Source: Streptomyces sp. Je 1-79
Lineage (GTDB): Bacteria; Actinomycetota; Actinomycetes; Streptomycetales; Streptomycetaceae
Length of the DNA: 64,000 bases
Assembly: GCF_025195125.1 (NCBI RefSeq)
Contig: NZ_JAMGSL010000002.1
Location: forward strand, 62,001 to 126,000
Direction of reading: 5' to 3'
Position 1 is the first letter of the stretch, and every line of letters starts with the position of its first letter. Shown piece after piece: positions 1 to 7,520 of this stretch. The notes under the pieces are model-generated. The model worked only from the letters and a program-made list of their open reading frames with translations. It did not search any database and was not told where the DNA came from. A program made the position numbers and the translations under genes.

Positions 1-221
1 GCCTCGGTCTCGAAGCCGAGACGTACGTGGGTCGTGCCCTCCGGCAGAGCCGGCAGGTCCTTGCAACGCCCGTCCGCGTCGGTGGCGGAGCCACCGAGCG
101 TGATCCACTGCGCGTCGAAGCCGCTGCGGGCCGCGAGCGTGATGGCCACGCCCTCGGCCGGGCGGCCGATGCTGGTGTCCAGGATGTGGGTGGACACCGA
201 GGCGGTGGTGTCGGTGCTCAT
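1..221 (-). CDS. uraH: 5-hydroxyisourate hydrolase, partial
   Basis: This transthyretin-like enzyme hydrolyses 5-hydroxyisourate, the product of urate oxidase, to OHCU. The visible 73 residues contain an N-terminal motif close to the family signature (HILDTSIGRPAEGV) followed by predicted beta-strands; the C-terminus runs off the window. The ATG overlaps the uraD stop as ATGA, so the two genes are translationally coupled and belong to one operon. A urate oxidase gene would be expected further downstream on this strand, outside the window. The assignment rests on the motif and the partner gene. Confidence 0.9.
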   Translation of the reverse strand, partial: MSTDTTASVSTHILDTSIGRPAEGVAITLAARSGFDAQWITLGGSATDADGRCKDLPALPEGTTHVRLGFETE

Positions 222-745
222 GCGTTCTCTTCCTCGTTCTCTGCGCGCTCTACGAGACGGGTCAGCCGGATACGGTTGATCTTGCCCAGTTCGGTGCGGA
301 CGATCTCCCGCTCCTGCTCGGGCGCGTTCTCGATCCGGTCGCGGACCGCGTCGCGCATCTGCTCACCGGTCTTGCCGGTCGCGCAGATCAGGAAGACATG
401 ACCGAACTTGTCCTGGTAGGCCAGGTTGAGTTCGAGCATCTCGGCCTTGAGCTCCTCGGAGGCGCCGGCCATCCCGCTCTGCTCGCGGGAGGAGGTCGGG
501 TCCCCTGCCTTCGGACGACCGATCGGCGGGTGGCCCGCCATCGCCTCGGCCAGGTCCTCCGCGGTCAGTTCGGCCATGGCGGCGTCGCTGGCGAGGAAGA
601 GGGCTTCGACGGTGGCGTACGGGCGCTGGGCGAGAACCTTGCTCCCCCACGCCGAGCTGGAACACACCTCGTGAAGCGCGGCGACAGCGTCGCTGTCCGC
701 CGAGGTGTTGAACCGGGTGAGGCCCGGTGTCGTACCTGAAGTCAC
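218..745 (-). CDS. uraD: OHCU decarboxylase
   Basis: 2-oxo-4-hydroxy-4-carboxy-5-ureidoimidazoline decarboxylase makes S-allantoin from the UraH product. The 175-residue protein has the usual family length and landmarks: the segment with the catalytic histidine (GHPPIG), then a Y-x-D-K-F-G-H-V-F-L-I block. The GTG start is supported by GGAGG six bases upstream. It is the first gene of the visible uraD-uraH operon. A palindrome overlapping its -35 region is nearly identical to one in front of the catalase gene at 3726, which suggests shared control by purine status or by H2O2 load. Confidence 0.93.
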   Translation of the reverse strand: MTSGTTPGLTRFNTSADSDAVAALHEVCSSSAWGSKVLAQRPYATVEALFLASDAAMAELTAEDLAEAMAGHPPIGRPKAGDPTSSREQSGMAGASEELKAEMLELNLAYQDKFGHVFLICATGKTGEQMRDAVRDRIENAPEQEREIVRTELGKINRIRLTRLVERAENEEENA

Positions 746-793
746 GGGAAGCCTCCGTGGCTGTTTTTCGCTGTGCGTCGGACGGGCTGCGGA

Positions 794-835
794 TAGCTAA
801 CGCCCTCCCGCAACACCGCGTCAACACTTTGTTGA
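794..835 (-). promoter_or_regulatory. uraD promoter with TCAACA-N3-TGTTGA operator
   Basis: On the minus strand the palindrome TCAACA-AAG-TGTTGA (821-835) overlaps a -35-like TTGACG (819-824). A -10-like TAGCTA lies 19 bases downstream (794-799). The block TTTCAACAAAGTGTTGAC matches the catalase promoter (3633-3650) except for one central base. Overlap with the -35 box fits a repressor. The bound protein cannot be named from the sequence. Confidence 0.6.
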
Positions 836-846
836 AAACTCGGTCA

Positions 847-881
847 TACAAAAGCCGCCGTCCCGACATCTGGACGACGGC
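847..881 (-). terminator. Rho-independent terminator of the 902-1536 operon
   Basis: On the minus strand a 10-bp stem (GCCGTCGTCC / GGACGGCGGC, one G-U pair) with an 8-base loop is followed directly by TTTTGT. It sits just past the stop codon of the helix-turn-helix gene and upstream of the uraD promoter, so it separates the two minus-strand units. Confidence 0.8.
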
Positions 882-901
882 CTTCGCGCACACATGATCA
901 A

Positions 902-1288
902 CTAGCCGTTCTCGGCGGCCTTTTCCCTGCTCAGGGCCGTCTCCCGGTTCAGGTAGTTGTAGACGGTGAAGCGGCTGACACCCAGTGCCCCGGCCACCGT
1001 CTCCACTCCGTGCCGGACCGAGAAGGCGCCGCGCGCCTCCAGCATCCGGACCGCCTCCTGCTTGGCCTTGCGGTCCAGCTGGGCGAGCGGCATCCCGTGC
1101 CGTCGCTCCATGGCGGCGAGAATGTGGTCCAGCGAGTCCGAGAGCTGCGGCAGCCGTACGGCGATCACGTCCTCCCCCTCCCAGGCGAGCACCACGTCGT
1201 CGGGTTCGGCCTGCTCGGGGCCGAGTATCTCCGCGCCCATCGCGTCGACCAGCGGCTTGACCGCGGCCACCAGGGGGTGCTCGCTCAC
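902..1288 (-). CDS. Helix-turn-helix protein beside purine catabolism genes
   Basis: This 128-residue protein has a C-terminal helix-turn-helix (ALGVSRFTVYNYLNRE, about 103-118). The region before it is acidic and may be regulatory or act in dimerisation. The GTG start overlaps the stop of the upstream 83-residue gene as GTGA, so the two are co-translated. Its location between uraD and hyi suggests a role in ureide or glyoxylate metabolism, and it is a candidate binder of one of the two operator types nearby. That link is inferred only from position. It resembles the DNA-binding part of YheO/DauR-type regulators. Confidence 0.7.
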   Translation of the reverse strand: MSEHPLVAAVKPLVDAMGAEILGPEQAEPDDVVLAWEGEDVIAVRLPQLSDSLDHILAAMERRHGMPLAQLDRKAKQEAVRMLEARGAFSVRHGVETVAGALGVSRFTVYNYLNRETALSREKAAENG

Positions 1289-1536
1289 GACTCCTCCCCG
1301 ATGACGTTCACCTGGAGGGAGACCCGGGTGGCGCCGGCCGCCAGGGATTTGCGCAGCAGCGCGTCGACCGCGGTCAGCACCGCGTCGGAGCCGCCTTCGG
1401 CCGTGTTGCCGAACGGACCGACGTCCACCGCGTCCAGTTCGGCCGCCTGGATGACCTCACGGGCCACGACCGCGTGCTCCGGCGCCTCGTCCAGGTCGAA
1501 CGGCTCGGTCGTGAACTCCACTCTCAAACGCACCAT
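1285..1536 (-). CDS. Small MTH1187/YkoF-like thiamine-binding family protein
   Basis: This 83-residue protein has the compact alternating beta-alpha pattern and the phrases FTTEPF and DVGPFGNTAEG that I associate with small thiamine-binding or MTH1187-type proteins. There is no signal peptide or membrane segment, so it is probably a cytosolic ligand-binding oligomer. It is the first gene of a two-gene operon with the helix-turn-helix protein (GTGA overlap), which suggests it could be a ligand sensor for that regulator. The family call is moderate; the ligand is unknown. Confidence 0.55.
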   Translation of the reverse strand: MVRLRVEFTTEPFDLDEAPEHAVVAREVIQAAELDAVDVGPFGNTAEGGSDAVLTAVDALLRKSLAAGATRVSLQVNVIGEES

Positions 1537-1594
1537 GGCCCCACGCTACTGGCCGGAAGGGCACCGACGGCAGCCCTGAGCTGCCGGACCCCTC

Positions 1595-1659
1595 TTGACA
1601 AGTGCGCGGCTCCCCTTGCAACATTCCGTCAGACAGAAAGTTACTTCCGCAATACGGAA
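1595..1659 (+). promoter_or_regulatory. hyi promoter with tandem IclR-like operators
   Basis: TTGACA (1595-1600), an 18-base spacer and CAACAT (1619-1624) form a good housekeeping promoter. Two 15-bp imperfect palindromes follow directly: TTCCGTCAGACAGAA (1624-1638) and TTCCGCAATACGGAA (1645-1659), with centres exactly 21 bp or two helical turns apart. The proximal site is identical to the one at gcl (10394-10408, opposite strand). The form TTCCG-N5-CGGAA and the tandem layout fit an IclR-family repressor such as AllR, which is known to control allantoin/glyoxylate genes in Streptomyces. The identity of the binder is inference. Confidence 0.7.
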
Positions 1660-1674
1660 GGAGCGCCGCCCCTC

Positions 1675-2508
1675 ATGGGATACACGGACCAGCGCTTCGA
1701 TGTGAACCTGTCGATCCTCTTCACGGAACTCCCGCTCCTGGAGCGCCCCGCGGCCGCCGCCGCGGCGGGCTTCACGGCGGTCGAGCTGTGGTGGCCCTGG
1801 ATCGACACCGCCACCCCCGCCCAGAGCGAGCTCGACGCCCTCAAGAAGGCTCTGGACGACGCCGGCACCCAGCTGGTGGGCCTGAACTTCTACGCCGGGC
1901 AGCTGCCCGGTCCCGACCGCGGCGCGCTCTCCGTGCCCGGTGAGGAGTCCGACCGCTTCCGCGCCAACATCGAGGTGGCGGCCGACTTCGCCGCCTCGGT
2001 CGGCTGCAAGGCGCTCAACGCGCTCTACGGCAACCGCGTCGAGGGCGTGGACCCGCAGATCCAGGACGCCCTCGCCCTGGAGAACCTGGTCCTGGCGGCC
2101 CGCGCGGCCGACCGGATCGGCGCGATCCTGCTCGTCGAGACCCTGAACAAGCCGGAGTCGCCGCTCTACCCGCTGGTGAGCGCCCCCGCCGCGATCGAGG
2201 TCGTCGACAAGGTGAACGCGGCCACCGGCCTCGGCAACGCCAAGTTCCTCCTCGACATCTACCACCTGTCGATGAACGGGGAGGACGTCAGCCAGGTCAT
2301 CGCCCGGTACGCCGACAAGACCGGCCACGTCCAGATCGCCGACAACCCGGGCCGTGGCGCGCCGGGCACCGGCGAGCTCCCCCTGGAGCAGCTGCTCGAC
2401 GAGCTCGGGAAGGCCGGTTACGACGGCTGGGTCGGCCTGGAGTACAAGGCCGCCGACGCCGCCGCGTCCTTCGAGTGGCTCCCGGCCGAGGCCCGCGCCG
2501 CCCGCTGA
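1675..2508 (+). CDS. hyi: Hydroxypyruvate isomerase
   Basis: This TIM-barrel isomerase interconverts hydroxypyruvate and tartronate semialdehyde. The 277-residue product has the expected family length and features: an N-terminal FDVNLSILFTELPLLERP, VELWWPW, a barrel-core glutamate in LLVETLNKPESP and the late HVQIADNPGRGAPGTGEL segment. The ATG is chosen because AGGAG lies just upstream, beginning inside the proximal operator. glxR follows after 137 bp, probably in the same transcript. Together with gcl the three genes form the glycerate pathway from glyoxylate. Confidence 0.93.
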   Translation: MGYTDQRFDVNLSILFTELPLLERPAAAAAAGFTAVELWWPWIDTATPAQSELDALKKALDDAGTQLVGLNFYAGQLPGPDRGALSVPGEESDRFRANIEVAADFAASVGCKALNALYGNRVEGVDPQIQDALALENLVLAARAADRIGAILLVETLNKPESPLYPLVSAPAAIEVVDKVNAATGLGNAKFLLDIYHLSMNGEDVSQVIARYADKTGHVQIADNPGRGAPGTGELPLEQLLDELGKAGYDGWVGLEYKAADAAASFEWLPAEARAAR

Positions 2509-2645
2509 CGCCGGGCGGGGGCCGACACCCCCTTCCGGCCGAGCCCCCCGTGGCCCCGGCCCGGCTCCACCCGCCGGAGTCCGGGCGCCACGACGCGGGG
2601 GTCAGCCCCCCCTGACATCGCACAACCCCGAGAGGCACCCTCACC

Positions 2646-3536
2646 ATGAGCACTCTTCCCAAGATCGCGTGGATCGGCCTCGGCATCATGGGCTCCCCCA
2701 TGTCCGAGAACCTGATCAAGGCCGGCTACTCCGTCACCGGCTTCACCCTGGAGCAGGACAAGCTGGACCGCCTGACCGCGGCCGGCGGCACCGCCGCCGC
2801 GTCGATCGCCGAGGCCGTCAAGGACGCCGACGTGATCGTCACGATGGTGCCCGCCTCCCCGCAGGTCGAGGCCATCTCCTACGGCCCCGAGGGCATCCTG
2901 GAGAACGCGAAGTCGGGCGCGCTGATCGTCGACATGTCGTCGATCACTCCGCAGACCTCCGTCGACCTCGCCAAGAACGCCGCCGAGAAGGGCCTGCGCG
3001 TCCTGGACGCCCCGGTCTCCGGCGGCGAGGCCGGCGCGATCGAGGCCGTGCTCTCGATCATGGTGGGTGGCGAGCAGGCCGACTTCGACGAGGCCCTGCC
3101 GATCCTCGAGGCCCTCGGCAAGGTCATCGTGCTGTGCGGTCCGCACGGCTCCGGCCAGACCGTGAAGGCGGCCAACCAGCTCATCGTCGCCGTGAACATC
3201 CAGGCGTGCGCCGAGGCCGTGGTCTTCCTGGAGAAGTCCGGCGTGAACCTCCAGGCCGCCCTGGACGTCCTCAACGGCGGTCTGGCCGGCTCCACCGTCC
3301 TGACCCGCAAGAAGGACAACTTCCTGAACCGGGACTTCAAGCCCGGCTTCCGGATCGACCTGCACCACAAGGACATGGGCATCGTCACCGACGCCGCCCG
3401 CAACGTCGGCGCGGCCCTCCCGGTCGGTGCCGTCGTCGCCCAGCTGGTCGCCTCCCTGCGTGCGCAGGGCGACGGCGGCCTGGACCACTCGGCCCTGCTG
3501 CGCGCCGTCGAGCGCCTCTCCGGCCAGCAGGTCTGA
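2646..3536 (+). CDS. glxR: Tartronate semialdehyde reductase (2-hydroxy-3-oxopropionate reductase)
   Basis: This NAD(P)H-dependent beta-hydroxyacid dehydrogenase reduces tartronate semialdehyde to D-glycerate. The 296 residues begin with a Rossmann fold (GLGIMGSPMSENLIKAG, about 11-27). They continue with the substrate-binding DAPVSGGEAGA motif and the catalytic lysine region GQTVKAANQ, then the all-helical C-terminal domain. Length and motif order are normal for the family. It sits directly downstream of hyi. I saw no separate operator in the 137-bp gap. Confidence 0.93.
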   Translation: MSTLPKIAWIGLGIMGSPMSENLIKAGYSVTGFTLEQDKLDRLTAAGGTAAASIAEAVKDADVIVTMVPASPQVEAISYGPEGILENAKSGALIVDMSSITPQTSVDLAKNAAEKGLRVLDAPVSGGEAGAIEAVLSIMVGGEQADFDEALPILEALGKVIVLCGPHGSGQTVKAANQLIVAVNIQACAEAVVFLEKSGVNLQAALDVLNGGLAGSTVLTRKKDNFLNRDFKPGFRIDLHHKDMGIVTDAARNVGAALPVGAVVAQLVASLRAQGDGGLDHSALLRAVERLSGQQV

Positions 3537-3634
3537 CCTCCGGTCCGACCCCAGACTTCCGGTCGGCGGCGGCGCTGACAACCTGTCCTGTCGCGCCCAG
3601 GCGCCGCCGCCGCCCGGAACACCCCACTTCACTT

Positions 3635-3675
3635 TCAACAAACTGTTGACGCTGGGTTCGCGGCGAATTTACGCT
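3635..3675 (+). promoter_or_regulatory. Catalase promoter with TCAACA-N3-TGTTGA operator
   Basis: The perfect palindrome TCAACA-AAC-TGTTGA (3635-3649) overlaps the -35 box TTGACG (3646-3651). An 18-base spacer then leads to TACGCT (3670-3675) as -10. The same palindrome and -35 overlap occur at uraD. The purine operon to which uraD belongs would generate H2O2 at the urate oxidase step, so a common regulator here makes biochemical sense, but this is inferred. Confidence 0.65.
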
Positions 3676-3725
3676 CCTGAACACCCCGCACAGTCAGCGG
3701 TGCAGCTCCCGTACGGAAGGTCACC

Positions 3726-5183
3726 ATGTCGAAGCGCGTGCTTACGACCGAGTCCGGCGCCCCCGTCGCCGACAACCAGAACTCCGCCACCGCCGGCGTC
3801 GGTGGCCCCATCCTGCTCCAGGACCAGCACCTCCTGGAGAAGCTCGCGCGCTTCAACCGTGAGCGGATCCCGGAGCGCGTGGTCCACGCCCGCGGCTCCG
3901 GTGCGTACGGCTACTTCGAGGTGACCGACGACGTCACCGGCTTCACCAAGGCCGACTTCCTCTCCGAGGTCGGCAAGCGCACCGAGACGTTCCTGCGCTT
4001 CTCCACCGTGGCCGACTCGCTCGGTGGCGCGGACGCCGTCCGCGACCCGCGCGGCTTCGCGCTGAAGTTCTACACCGAAGAGGGCAACTACGACCTCGTC
4101 GGCAACAACACCCCGGTGTTCTTCATCAAGGACCCGGTCAAGTTCCCCGACTTCATCCACTCCCAGAAGCGCGACCCCTTCACGGGCAAGCAGGAGCCGG
4201 ACAACGTCTGGGACTTCTGGGCGCACTCCCCCGAGGCGACGCACCAGGTCACCTGGCTCATGGGCGACCGCGGCATCCCCGCCTCGTACCGTCACATGAA
4301 CGGCTACGGCTCGCACACCTACCAGTGGACCAACGAGGCGGGCGAGGCCTTCTTCGTCAAGTACCACTTCAAGACGAACCAGGGCATCCGCTCCCTCTCC
4401 GCCGACCAGGCCGCCGAGCTCGTCGGCAAGGACGCGAACTCGCACCAGACCGACCTGCTGCAGGCCATCGAGCGCGGTGTGAACCCCTCGTGGACCCTGT
4501 ACGTCCAGGTCATGCCGGCCGCCGAGGCCGCGGAGTACCGTTTCAACCCGTTCGACCTCACCAAGGTGTGGCCGCACGGCGACTACCCGCTCCAGCGCGT
4601 GGGCCGTCTGGTCCTCGACCGCAACCCGGACAACGTCTTCGCCGAGGTCGAGCAGGCCGCGTTCTCCCCGAACAACTTCGTCCCGGGCATCGGTCCCTCG
4701 CCGGACAAGATGCTCCAGGGCCGCCTCTTCGCCTACGCGGACGCGCACCGCTACCGCCTCGGTGTCAACCACACCCAGCTGCCGGTGAACGCCCCGAAGG
4801 CGACCGTGGCCGACAACTACGGCCGCGACGGCCTCATGGCCACCCGCAACGGCCGGCGCACGGACAAGAACTACGAGCCCAACTCGTACTCCGGCCCCTC
4901 GCAGACCGACGAGGTGCCCTCGGCCCCGCTGGCGATCCACGGCTGGACCGGCAACCACGCGGCGCCCGAGCACGCCAAGGACGACCACTTCTTCCAGGCC
5001 GGTGAGCTCTACCGCCTGATGTCCGAGGACGAGAAGGGCCGTCTGGTCGCCAACATCGCCGGTGGCCTGTCCCAGGTGTCCCGCGAGGACATCATCGAGA
5101 AGAACATCGCGCACTTCGCCGCCGCCGACGCGGAGTACGGCAAGCGCGTGGCCGAGGCGGTCCGCGCCCTGCGCGAGGACTGA
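3726..5183 (+). CDS. katA: Monofunctional haem catalase
   Basis: This cytosolic catalase dismutates H2O2. The 485-residue length is that of small-subunit catalases. Visible landmarks are the distal catalytic histidine in [18 protein letters not shown] (His54), the distal asparagine region ([14 protein letters not shown]) and the proximal haem-ligand tyrosine motif [14 protein letters not shown]. The ATG follows GGAAGG. Placement between the glyoxylate genes and close to uraD-uraH suggests it clears peroxide from urate oxidation. The gene symbol is by family, not by orthology to a particular katA. Confidence 0.95.
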   Translation: MSKRVLTTESGAPVADNQNSATAGVGGPILLQDQHLLEKLARFNRERIPERVVHARGSGAYGYFEVTDDVTGFTKADFLSEVGKRTETFLRFSTVADSLGGADAVRDPRGFALKFYTEEGNYDLVGNNTPVFFIKDPVKFPDFIHSQKRDPFTGKQEPDNVWDFWAHSPEATHQVTWLMGDRGIPASYRHMNGYGSHTYQWTNEAGEAFFVKYHFKTNQGIRSLSADQAAELVGKDANSHQTDLLQAIERGVNPSWTLYVQVMPAAEAAEYRFNPFDLTKVWPHGDYPLQRVGRLVLDRNPDNVFAEVEQAAFSPNNFVPGIGPSPDKMLQGRLFAYADAHRYRLGVNHTQLPVNAPKATVADNYGRDGLMATRNGRRTDKNYEPNSYSGPSQTDEVPSAPLAIHGWTGNHAAPEHAKDDHFFQAGELYRLMSEDEKGRLVANIAGGLSQVSREDIIEKNIAHFAAADAEYGKRVAEAVRALRED

Positions 5184-5623
5184 CCCACGGCGGTATCCAG
5201 ACCGCGTACGGCATGTGACGGGAGGTCAGGTGTCGTACGCCGTCCGGACCGACGGCCCGGATGAGGGGTGGCCGGCGGAACGGACAGCGTGAGGACCGCG
5301 GCGGCGCACGAGCCAGTGCGGTGGTAAGGGCGGACCAGGCCCCTTCTTGACCTGAAGGAAGGGATCCCCGGCCCACCCGTCGTCGCCGCCGCGGTCCCAA
5401 CGCCCCACCTCCCCCGAAGACTCCGCCCGGCGGCGCGAACGTCCTGTCGCGCCAGCCTCGCACCGTCGGGCGGGCACAACGAGAGCGCGGAACCAGGTTT
5501 ACGGTCCCTGGTTCCGCGCTCTTTCGCGTTCCCCCGGTACGAGAGGTCCACCGGGCGACAGCGCATCGTTTCTGCGGTGAAGATCCACACCCGCACGGGC
5601 GAGCGCACCGCGATTCGCCGCCC
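5184..5623. other. Intergenic region after catalase
   Basis: About 440 bases without a convincing gene. It contains a weak imperfect hairpin near 5340-5363 and the strong hairpin at 5482-5522. The short open frames here lack ribosome binding sites and family resemblance. Confidence 0.6.
5482..5522. terminator. Strong hairpin terminator
   Basis: A perfect 16-bp inverted repeat (5482-5497 with 5507-5522, AGAGCGCGGAACCAGG and its complement) has a 9-base loop and is followed by TTTCGCG. It probably ends catalase transcription and insulates the next gene. Confidence 0.85.
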
Positions 5624-6322
5624 GTGCGCCCCTCCCCCGCCGCTATCCACTCGTACGTGATCAAGAACCTGGTGCGGGGCCTGGCCCCGCTCGCGCTCAT
5701 CCTGTCCCCGCTCGCCGTGCCCTCCCCGGCCATGTCGGCGAACGTCGTCCTCTTCCCCGACGCCCTCGCCGACCTCACCGAGGCCTCCGAGGCAACGGCC
5801 GGCTTCCAGGTCTCCGCCTTCCGCCACTGGAACAACGGTCTCGACCCGGCCGACGGCTGCGACACCCGCTCCGAGGTCCTCCTGGACGAGGCCGTCGACG
5901 CCCCGAAGACCGGGGCCGGCTGCGCCCTGACGGGCGGGAAGTGGACCTCGTACTACGACGGCCAGACCGTCACCGACCCCGCCGCGCTCCGCGTCGACCA
6001 CGTCGTCCCCCTCGGCGAGGCCTGGGAGTCGGGCGCCTCCGGCTGGACCGCGGCCCGGCGAGAGAAGTACGCCAACGACCAGGGCGCGCCCGGCACCCTC
6101 GTCGCCGTCACCGCCCGCAGCCAGAAGGACAAGGCGGGCCGCGACCCCGCCGACTGGGTGCCGTCGGACTCCGCCCAGTACTGCCGCTACGTCGCCGAGT
6201 GGGTGGGCACCAAGCTGCGGTGGGGCCTGAGCGCCGACAAGGACGAGGTGGAGGCGCTCAAGCTGTTCGCCGACGGACCGTGCGAGGAGACGGTCGTGGT
6301 CCGTTCGAAGGCCCCTGAGTGA
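5624..6322 (+). CDS. Secreted HNH-family nuclease (DUF1524-like)
   Basis: This 232-residue protein has an N-terminal hydrophobic signal (about 12-38, ending AMSA) and a C-terminal HNH/DUF1524-type domain. That domain has the metal-binding DHVVPLGEAWESGA motif, the W-x-x-x-R-R-x-x-Y-A-N-D segment and K-x-x-x-x-P-x-x-W. Such proteins are secreted Streptomyces nucleases. The start is uncertain: the GTG at 5624 lies in the right arm of a GCACGGGC/GCCCGTGC hairpin (5593-5627), and a GTG at 5657 would still give a signal peptide. The last 65 bases overlap the convergent transporter gene. Confidence 0.8.
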   Translation: MRPSPAAIHSYVIKNLVRGLAPLALILSPLAVPSPAMSANVVLFPDALADLTEASEATAGFQVSAFRHWNNGLDPADGCDTRSEVLLDEAVDAPKTGAGCALTGGKWTSYYDGQTVTDPAALRVDHVVPLGEAWESGASGWTAARREKYANDQGAPGTLVAVTARSQKDKAGRDPADWVPSDSAQYCRYVAEWVGTKLRWGLSADKDEVEALKLFADGPCEETVVVRSKAPE

Positions 6323-7460
6323 GGGCGAGCGTCAGCGTGACGGCGAGCGAGGCGACGGCCAGCGCCACCATCGCCGTACGCGGTGAGGCGTACTGGCCGA
6401 CGGCGCCGGCCAGCACCGCGCTCAGGCCCTGGAGGGCGAGCATGCCCGAGGTGTGCAGCCCGAGTGCGTGACCGCTCAGCTCGTCCGGCACGAGTGCCAG
6501 CAGCCGCTCCTGGTACAGCAGGCTCGCGCCGTAGCCGACCGCGGAGACGGTCACGGCCGCGAGCGCCCACGGCAGCGCCGGATCCAGCGCGAACAGCAGG
6601 AACGGGGCCGCGAGGAGGGCCTGGAGGGGAGCGGCGAGCCGGCCGCGCAGCCCGCCCGGGAGGAACCGGCCGACGATCGTGTCACCCGCCAGCATCCCGA
6701 GCGCGCCGCAGGCGAACAGCAGCCCGGCGCGCTCGGGGTCGTACGGCACGAAGAGCGACTCGCAGCCCACGATCAGCCCGTTGGGCACCCAGAGCGCGAC
6801 GTACACCCGGCGGCGGGCGCGGGAGGACCACAGGCGCCGGTTGGTCCGCCAGGTCTCGGCGGCCGAGGCACGGCCGGTGGCGCGCGGGGCGCGCCGGGAG
6901 AGGCCCGTACGGGCCAGGAGAGCGGCGGCGAGATGGAGGGCCGCGCCGGTCAGGACGGTGCCGCCGGGCGAGAGGAGGGAGACGAGCAGGCCTCCGGCCG
7001 CGAACCCGGCGATCTGGCAGGCGCCGACCGCCATGTTCATCACCGAGCGGCCGAGCAGATATCCCCCGCGGGGCAGGATCTCCCCGAGCAGCCCGTAGCG
7101 CACCCCGCCGGCGACGGATCCGACGAGTCCCTGCGCGAACAGGATCGCGAAGACCGCCCCGACCGGCAGGCCCGGCACGGCCGTCGCGGCACCGCCCACG
7201 GCGAAGAAGAACGCCATCCCTGCGAGCGCGGCGCGCGGCGGGAGCCGGTCGGCCGCCGAGAGGAGCGTGGCGGCGCCGAGGAGCTGGACGAGCGAGGGCC
7301 CGAAGAGGGCGAGGGAGGAGAGCAGCGGGGAGCCGGTCCGCCGGAAGACAAGCGTGGCGAGTCCGAGGCCGGCGACCGTCTGGGCGGCGACCTGGACGGA
7401 GCAGGTGAGGAAGAGCGGGGTGAACTCGGGTGTACGGAAGAGCTCGCGGTAGCTGCGCAT
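6258..7460 (-). CDS. MFS transporter
   Basis: This 400-residue major facilitator protein has about 12 hydrophobic segments and basic cytosolic loops such as SRRAPRATGRASAAETWRTNRRLW after the sixth segment. The ATG giving MRSYRELFRTPEF is preferred over further upstream codons because membrane proteins of this type start with such a short amphipathic stretch. It is divergent from an ArsR-type regulator 58 bp away, with an operator between them, so it is probably an exporter controlled by that regulator. The substrate cannot be predicted. Confidence 0.85.
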   Translation of the reverse strand: MRSYRELFRTPEFTPLFLTCSVQVAAQTVAGLGLATLVFRRTGSPLLSSLALFGPSLVQLLGAATLLSAADRLPPRAALAGMAFFFAVGGAATAVPGLPVGAVFAILFAQGLVGSVAGGVRYGLLGEILPRGGYLLGRSVMNMAVGACQIAGFAAGGLLVSLLSPGGTVLTGAALHLAAALLARTGLSRRAPRATGRASAAETWRTNRRLWSSRARRRVYVALWVPNGLIVGCESLFVPYDPERAGLLFACGALGMLAGDTIVGRFLPGGLRGRLAAPLQALLAAPFLLFALDPALPWALAAVTVSAVGYGASLLYQERLLALVPDELSGHALGLHTSGMLALQGLSAVLAGAVGQYASPRTAMVALAVASLAVTLTLALTQGPSNGPRPSPRTVRRRTA

Positions 7461-7496
7461 GCGGCGGAGTCTCCGGGGGCCCCGGGCCGGCCGGTA

Positions 7497-7520
7497 ATGT
7501 TTCGCGGGGAGGCGAAACAT
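7497..7520. promoter_or_regulatory. Operator between MFS gene and ArsR-type regulator
   Basis: The perfect inverted repeat ATGTTTCGC-N6-GCGAAACAT contains the regulator's own ribosome binding sequence (GGGGAGG) in its centre and ends inside its ATG (7519-7521). Occupancy would block translation initiation or transcription of the regulator and could also repress the divergent transporter. Confidence 0.7.
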
